This document shows positions 20,808-23,354 of a stretch of DNA of 23,354 bases, in pieces (the first letter of the stretch is position 1; each line of letters begins with the position of its first letter). The translations under genes were made by a program, and so were the position numbers. Source of the stretch: Hymenopellis radicata (lineage: Eukaryota > Basidiomycota > Agaricomycetes > Agaricales > Physalacriaceae); NCBI GenBank assembly GCA_015501595.1, contig JADNRX010000769.1:1-23354 (forward strand). Direction: 5' to 3'. The notes beneath the pieces were generated by a model. The model searched no databases. It was not told where the DNA came from and was given only the letters and a program-made list of their open reading frames with translations.

Positions 20808-22304
20808 CTAGTTATAGTGCTTCACCACAACACCGTTGATCAATTCTTCTTCGTCTCCATTCTCCTTTTTCACGAGTTGACTCTTCCCGTAGGCCTTGGT
20901 TCGCTCTTTCCGCCAGGCTGCGACGGTCGGAGGATGCTCGTCCGAGAAGCCTGGTCTGCGCTTGATGCCGAGTTCTTTCAGGACAGGACTATCTGCGAGA
21001 GGGGCGAGTGCGACGTCGTCGTTGGTAAGGCGAAGTAGAACACCCCGAGGCGGGCGTACTGCTGTTGGTCTTTCGGTGGTTGGACGACGCTAAAGTGGGA
21101 GGTCGGTATGAAGGAAAAGGAGAGAGTGAGACTCCTACCGATGAATTGTGGCGCGGTATAGGCCACCGGAGAGGAACTCGAGTGAGTCGCCGGCGTTGAC
21201 CACCTTGTGATGGAGGATGAGTTTTGATTGTACGGTTGATGACAGAGGATTACCATGGCGTTGTCGATGTGCTTCACCCATTTCCATTCTCCGGACCTTG
21301 ACAAGATTTGGAGGGCGGCTACGGGCTGGCTGTATAGAAGCGTGATGGATCCAAAGTCTGTTGAGGTTGTAAAGAGGAAGATTCGAAGTATATCACGCAG
21401 TGTGGCTTACCGCTGTGGCCTTTCAACCAGACTTGGCCACTCTTTTCTTCGTCTTCCTGGAGCGCGGCCAGCTATTCAAACAGGGTCAGTCGACGTTTGC
21501 GTGGGGCATCCTGGTACTGAAACGTAACTATTTCAGAAACCTGACTAGGATGGGTTAGAAGATCAACGCCACACTAGAGAAGGAACATACCAAAGCTTTC
21601 CCGACCGACGAGTATCCAGTGCAGATCCACGAGTCTGTTTTTCGAGGCCCAGTCCGAGAGCGAGAAGCCTAAAAACCCAGCTCAACTTGAGAGAGTGCGG
21701 GAGGAGGTGGGCGACGAACCTCAAAAGCGGGTGTAGGACGTTCAAATGGTTATGCAGCCCGAACTTCTCGATCTCAGGCATATACGGCCTCAGAGCGACG
21801 GGATGTTCCGCGTTTCGTCACGTCCCGGTTGACTATCGAGTCAGTCAGTTTCTCGGAAGATGAGGTTGACGGCCTACTGTTGTACATTTCACATTCGTCT
21901 CGAACTCCGTTGTTGATATGCTAGAGCCGGCATGACACTTGTCGTCGACAGTCAGCGGGAGACATGGGCGCACCCAATATTTCCGGAGCTTGTACCCCTG
22001 ATATGAGCCCGTCTCCTGCGTATTACTTTCGTACTTCTTCTTCTCTTCGTCGCTCACGGCGTCACTGAGTACTAATTCTCCGATATCGAACATCCGCTTC
22101 GTCTATTACGCCAATATGTTGAATAATTGCCAAAGATGGCGCAATGTGACGCCACAACGTACCTGCTCTGGCGACAATCCATGGTTGACGATAAAGAAAC
22201 CCATGGTCGCTGAACGCAGCTCGAACGTCGCGTACGAGCTCTGCGCGTCCTTCGTCTGTGGCGATCTTTGCGAGGTCGATAATGGGCAGGTCGGCGTAGG
22301 GCAC
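20808..22304 (-). CDS. 2-oxoglutarate/Fe(II) oxygenase, isopenicillin-N-synthase-like, about 343 aa, five frame lesions
   Basis: Non-heme iron oxygenase coupling 2OG decarboxylation to substrate oxidation. Exons (minus): 22304-22163, 22102-21974, 21920-21878, 21832-21720, 21668-21591, 21544-21529, 21471-21411, 21357-21254, 21203-21139 and 21089-20808. The DIOX_N part has LPIIDLAKIA, VNHGLSPEQ and NTQETGSYQGYKLRKYW; the catalytic core has KGHSDFGSITLLYSQ (HxD iron ligands), ATIHRVVQPPKDQQ (distal His) and ARLGVFYF (Arg for 2OG), ending VVVKHYN. Lesions: +1 or -2 near 22195 and 21808, one extra A in the run complementary to 21637-21641, one missing base near 21456 and one near 21024. With these corrected the frame totals 344 codons. 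All splice sites are good. Substrate unknown. Confidence 0.92.
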
Positions 22305-22392
22305 TAGATCATGAAGACGTTACTCGGGAAAAGAAAACAGAGGCGACAACGGCGTACGAGGTTCCTTCGTAGGAGGTGGAAAGATGTATGGG

Positions 22393-22400
22393 TTTAAATA
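22393..22400 (-). promoter_or_regulatory. TATA-like element of the 2OG oxygenase gene
   Basis: TATTTAAA on the minus strand, 88 nt before the ATG at 22304. Plausible core promoter element. Confidence 0.45.
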
Positions 22401-22740
22401 GGGCACTGTGTCGACAGTCATTGTTCAAGGTCTTGTGAGTGTCTCAGAGTGGGAGCGATAGACTTTTATACCCTCAGGGTGGTTCTCTCGCTGTCATGTG
22501 GAGATTATACATTAGCCGGACGAAGGCAGTCGGCTGATAAACGTGGTCAATGGATGGCATCGCAGGTGACAAGGACGTACCTACCACATTCCACCCTGGA
22601 AGTCGTTGAGTTTAAGAAGACGTGGGGGATTCATGCTTCCGAGTCCCCTTGTAGACGTGAAAGTGACTTTCGAGACTAAATTTCAATGAGATAGCAAGTA
22701 AGATTAGGAATCAGCTGACCTTTGTTTCCAAAGTTTTTCG
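22401..22740. other. Intergenic stretch upstream of the 2OG oxygenase
   Basis: No gene or repeat recognised. Confidence 0.45.
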
Positions 22741-22781
22741 TGAGCTTGGGACCAGTAAGCACGCCACGAGAACAGTGCTCA

Positions 22782-23250
22782 ATATATACCGCCAACTGCA
22801 GCACCCAAATAGAGCTGTTCTGGCTCATGTGCGAAGAGGTACGCCACTAGGATGGTGTGGCACAACGATAAAGCACCAGTGGTTATCTTTACTCCCCAAG
22901 TCAGAGTAAGTATCCAGCTGCGATTCTTTTCGTCCTTCTTTGATACAGTCAAGGCATACGCGCTGGCACGGCATTTCAGCCTCTCCACATCACGGAGACC
23001 ATTGCGACAACATGCCGAATGTTATATTTCACTCGCACGCGTCCATATTCAGCTCCAAGCTGTTTCATGTGAGAATAGGCGCGCGTACAAGTGAGTTCAC
23101 ATGCAAAAGGTGGCTCACCGGTGAAAGGTGACATCGACAAGTCCGCAGGGCATCTGTTGTGCTCAAGGACTTGGACAAAGCGGAGGTGCCGAAATGTCGG
23201 CCGGCGAGGTGATATCAACCTTGCGGGCAAACAGGACCATACAACTTTGT
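22782..23250 (-). CDS. Possible multi-pass membrane protein fragment, DUF6534-like, uncertain
   Basis: The clearest piece, at 22782-22988, reads KKDEKNRSWILTLTWGV then a hydrophobic run ITTGALSLCHTILVAYLF and EPEQLYLGA. A further hydrophobic piece (YILSTVLVACLLV) follows in another frame near 22750-22790, and a WASW..KLYG piece lies near 23230-23265. This order recalls the basidiomycete membrane family called DUF6534 (a conserved helix pair, W or Y residues, then helix). I could not chain exons, and the 5-prime part would run beyond the edge. Could equally be a pseudogene fragment or chance. Confidence 0.28.
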
Positions 23251-23354
23251 TGACCAGCTCGCCCAACTCCTCTTTTGATTTGCACCACTTCGGGAACCTT
23301 CTCGTGCCCGTCTACCCTCCAAACGATATCCTGTGCATCTACTGCGCGCTGCAT

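Overview
The window looks like a basidiomycete (mushroom-type, Agaricomycete-like) nuclear contig. Genes are single, on both strands, and cut by many short GT-AG introns of about 45-80 nt. The gene content fits: a fungal P450 with basidiomycete-style exons, a PriA-like cysteine-rich secreted protein, a CAP/PR-1 secreted protein, BTB and F-box proteins, and an isopenicillin-N-synthase-like 2-oxoglutarate (2OG) oxygenase. No rRNA, tRNA, CRISPR or intact transposon was seen. Exon structures were derived by hand from splice signals, phase and conserved family motifs.

Layout, left to right. (1) 1-1369 (-): NADP-dependent aldo/keto reductase, C-terminus cut by the window edge, frame broken about eight times. 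(2) 1370-2298: divergent intergenic region with a perfect 20-nt palindrome. (3) 2299-4312 (+): intact 10-exon cytochrome P450, 515 aa. (4) about 4660-5719 (+): decayed aldehyde dehydrogenase (ALDH) copy. (5) 5891-6152: two-copy tandem repeat. (6) 6353-7324 (+): secreted CAP/PR-1 protein. (7) 8023-8853 (+): PriA-like secreted cysteine-rich protein. (8) 9974-11431 (+): F-box/leucine-rich-type protein. (9) 11511-11557: small ALDH relic. (10) about 11871-12774 (+): unknown protein with a basic N-terminus and acidic C-terminus. (11) 13091-13563 (-): unknown 131-aa protein. (12) 13723-14827 (-): BTB/POZ protein. (13) 15202-17393 (-): 14-exon ALDH, 501 aa, apparently the functional relative of items 4 and 9. 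(14) 18244-18513 (+): 89-aa protein ending KRDEL. (15) 19987-20611 (+): single-pass membrane protein, 170 aa. (16) 20808-22304 (-): 2OG-Fe(II) oxygenase, 10 exons, five frame lesions. (17) right edge (-): possible multi-pass membrane protein fragment.

Four oxidoreductase families (AKR, P450, ALDH, 2OG oxygenase) lie within 22 kb, which would suit a tailoring or detoxification cluster, but no backbone synthase is visible and co-function is only inferred. The two adjacent secreted proteins are both preceded by TATA boxes.

The most striking pattern is quality-related. Many genes with otherwise consensus splice sites and catalytic residues contain isolated 1-nt frame lesions, mostly deletions and several in short homopolymers, while the P450, BTB, 131-aa and membrane-protein genes have none. 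This points to uncorrected sequence errors, to recent parallel pseudogenisation, or to a mixture. The ALDH copy at 4.7-5.7 kb is different: it has stops, internal deletions and lost motifs, and is a genuine pseudogene.
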